Part shown: positions 61,617 through 64,000 of the stretch, piece after piece
How positions within the stretch are numbered: the stretch's first letter is position 1
Layout of the letters: each line of letters begins with the position of its first letter
Assembly (NCBI GenBank): GCA_036971475.1
Contig: JBAIZL010000005.1
Location: 242,416,823-242,480,822 of the forward strand
Length of the DNA stretch: 64,000 bases
Origin: Prosapia bicincta
Taxonomy: Eukaryota > Arthropoda > Insecta > Hemiptera > Cercopidae
Reading direction: 5' to 3'
The notes under the pieces: generated by a model
Told to the model about the DNA's origin: nothing
Seen by the model: the letters and a program-made list of their open reading frames with translations, nothing else
Database searches by the model: none
Program-made: the position numbers and the translations under genes

Positions 61617-62990
61617 AGTCAACTTTTGCGCCAATCCACCTATTTTACAATAATAAGAAAGTAACAAAATTTACAAACAAATCCAAGACAAATATGAAAG
61701 CCCAAATATTTTATGAATGCAGAAGAAAGATTTGCCAAAAACTAATGTAATAAAACCACAACAGCCTTTAGAAAAAGTATTAAAACTGGTACTGCCAATA
61801 AAAGTAGTAGCTTCCACACTACTTTAGGAATATAGTTTTTGCTCATTCACTATTAAAATTGTTTAAGGTTTTCTGAAATTATAATTTGATATTAATATTT
61901 TCTTCATTCTAATCTAATTAATGGCTGACCGGAGTTATAATTTTAATAAATTTAGGAAAAGTGTACAAAGAAAAAAACGTTGTCGGTCTTACGAGGCGAT
62001 TTTTATCACTATAAGTTCTACAAATCTGGAATTAGTTCAATATAAACATTAAAGGTTCACCGATCGTCATGAACAAAAAAATCTAAGAGTTAAGAAACTG
62101 TAGTAATATGAAATTTAATTGCCGATTATTATGTAAGGCTATATGACGTTTTCACTCGGTGATGTAATTGTTTAACTTTGCCTTCTGGATTACGATATCT
62201 TTGCAATGGCTTTAAAGCAATGGCTTTAATCAAACTAATAATTGATAAGCCTTTAAACTGTGGACGTGATGAAATTAAATGTTTAAATAAATATACGAAT
62301 ATTATTTCAACGTATTTTCTTTTGCATACTAATGTTTTAAAATTAATTCCCACGATATGATTTTCCTTTGTAACAAACTTTGAATGCGTTCTAAATATAA
62401 CAATAAATAGACCACTTGTTCTTTTGACTAATTATCATTTAACCATGTTTTCCATTTAGAGTGACCGATCCGAGCTGTATTTACCCTGGAGATTTGACTC
62501 CATCAAACGCCTTTGATATAAAGGCTCCACCCGTGGTGTAACTGACAAGGAAATGTTTGAGAGGTTTTAACTTTTGTGCTCTCTCAGAAGGATTTGCATC
62601 ATAAACAGGCTTGCTCATTGATTGGAAAACCAACAGCAGAGACAAATACCCATTTTATGCTAGCAATACTGTATCAATGTACATTTAATAGACATAGGGA
62701 ATAATATTATAAAGTTATATATACGCAAAAACTTTTGTTTTACTAAAAAAATTAAAAGAAAGAAAGTAAAGTTTAACAGAATTACGTAATTTCCTACCTG
62801 TTCAACTCCTGGTGATGAGGATTAAACTCAGGCCTCATATGAGCCTAGACTCATTCATGATAATAATATGTACCCTTAATTTAAAACTACAATATGCTAT
62901 GCCTGTATGACATTTTATTAATTTACAAATTATATATGTAAAAACTATAAATTATCTATATAAAAATTATTTTGTAATATTTATAATATA
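61617..62990. other. AT-rich non-coding DNA
   Basis: No gene, RNA or element recognised. Confidence 0.45.
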
Positions 62991-62997
62991 TGTATAC

Positions 62998-63376
<379 letters not shown>

Positions 63377-63408
63377 ATTTTTCCATCCGTGAAGGAATAC
63401 GTATCAGC

Positions 63409-63414
<6 letters not shown>

Positions 63415-63482
<68 letters not shown>
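63415..63482. repeat. (TA)n microsatellite
   Basis: TA run right of the palindrome. Confidence 0.95.
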
Positions 63483-63486
<4 letters not shown>

Positions 63487-63554
63487 AATACGTTTTCTTG
63501 TTTAATAATTTAAAACAACATAGGTTATTCAAATACAAGAATATTTATTAATTT

Positions 63555-63602
63555 ATATCCAAAGCTTTTCGTTGGTAAACAATACCAACATCATCAGGAA
63601 TG
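63555..63602 (-). ncRNA. Hammerhead-ribozyme-like motif, best preserved copy
   Basis: Minus strand: AUUC (stem I), CUGAUGA, U-GUUGGUA/UACCAAC (7-bp stem II, UUGUU loop), GAAA, AGCU self-complementary stem III, UU, GGAU pairing with AUUC. All invariant boxes are present and both helices I and II can form. Confidence 0.6.
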
Positions 63603-63632
63603 AAAATTACAATAATGTAAGCTATAGGTCTA

Positions 63633-63890
<258 letters not shown>

Positions 63891-64000
63891 TTATTATATT
63901 TTCAAGTCGGCTTTTATATATACTCGTAACATATATATATTTCATTAACAATAATATTTATAAAAGAATATGCTCATATCTATTAATAAATATAATAAAT

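Overview
The window looks like arthropod, probably insect, nuclear DNA. It is strongly AT-rich, has two split genes with canonical GT-AG introns, long CA and TA microsatellites, and many decayed transposable elements, with Penelope-like elements prominent. I see no bacterial or organellar features. Two host genes are supported, both on the minus strand.

Gene 1 (exons at 41449-41127, 22514-22261 and 15492-14743) encodes most of a class A peptide GPCR: all seven transmembrane segments and the complete C-terminus. The three exons join in phase to give about 441 residues. It reads best as an insect SIFamide receptor (NPFF-receptor-like family). The N-terminal exon was not found. Its introns (18.6 kb and 6.8 kb) hold most of the satellite DNA in the window.

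Gene 2 (exons at 9279-9165, 8703-8585, 4069-3950 and 710-552) encodes the N-terminal part of a sperm-tail PG-rich-repeat protein resembling STPG2. The exons are short and easily overlooked, but splice sites and phases agree and each contributes to PG-type repeats. The gene runs off the left edge. Penelope-like insertions occupy its introns 2 and 3.

Mobile DNA. There are four Penelope-like (PLE) remnants: about 1490-3320, 6582-8515, 12210-12640 and 44236-44570. Two hAT elements have perfect 8-bp target duplications (23056-23893 and 60201-61608). There is a TG...CA solo LTR of about 1.1 kb with a 4-bp duplication (15897-17007), a second partial LTR copy (47931-48107), a pogo/Tigger-type transposase tail (31336-31572) with a matching terminus at 31059, and two LINE remnants (44770-45300 plus, 50340-52190 minus). 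Long inverted-repeat or foldback structures lie at 4682-5023, 10478-11582, 11786-13136, 52948-54502, 61015-61095, about 61260-61470 and 63130-63376.

The most interesting layer is a set of hammerhead-ribozyme-like motifs scattered through the PLE terminal repeats and through foldback elements flanked by TA microsatellites. They follow one plan: CUGAUGA-like core, stem II, GAAA, a short self-complementary stem III (AGCU, ACGU, UAUA, CUAG or CGCG), then a UH cleavage step, sometimes with a recognisable stem I. Most copies carry one or two core lesions. Two near the right end keep both the CUGAUGA and GAAA boxes.

Tandem arrays: 102 bp x ~24 (18129-20570), 34 bp x ~56 (26561-28460), ~141 bp x ~12 (29260-31050), 29 bp in 87-bp trimers (34611-36265), 75 bp x 3 (40845-41069), 31 bp x ~20 (55285-55925). 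Most long open frames in the window are by-products of these arrays or of CA microsatellites.
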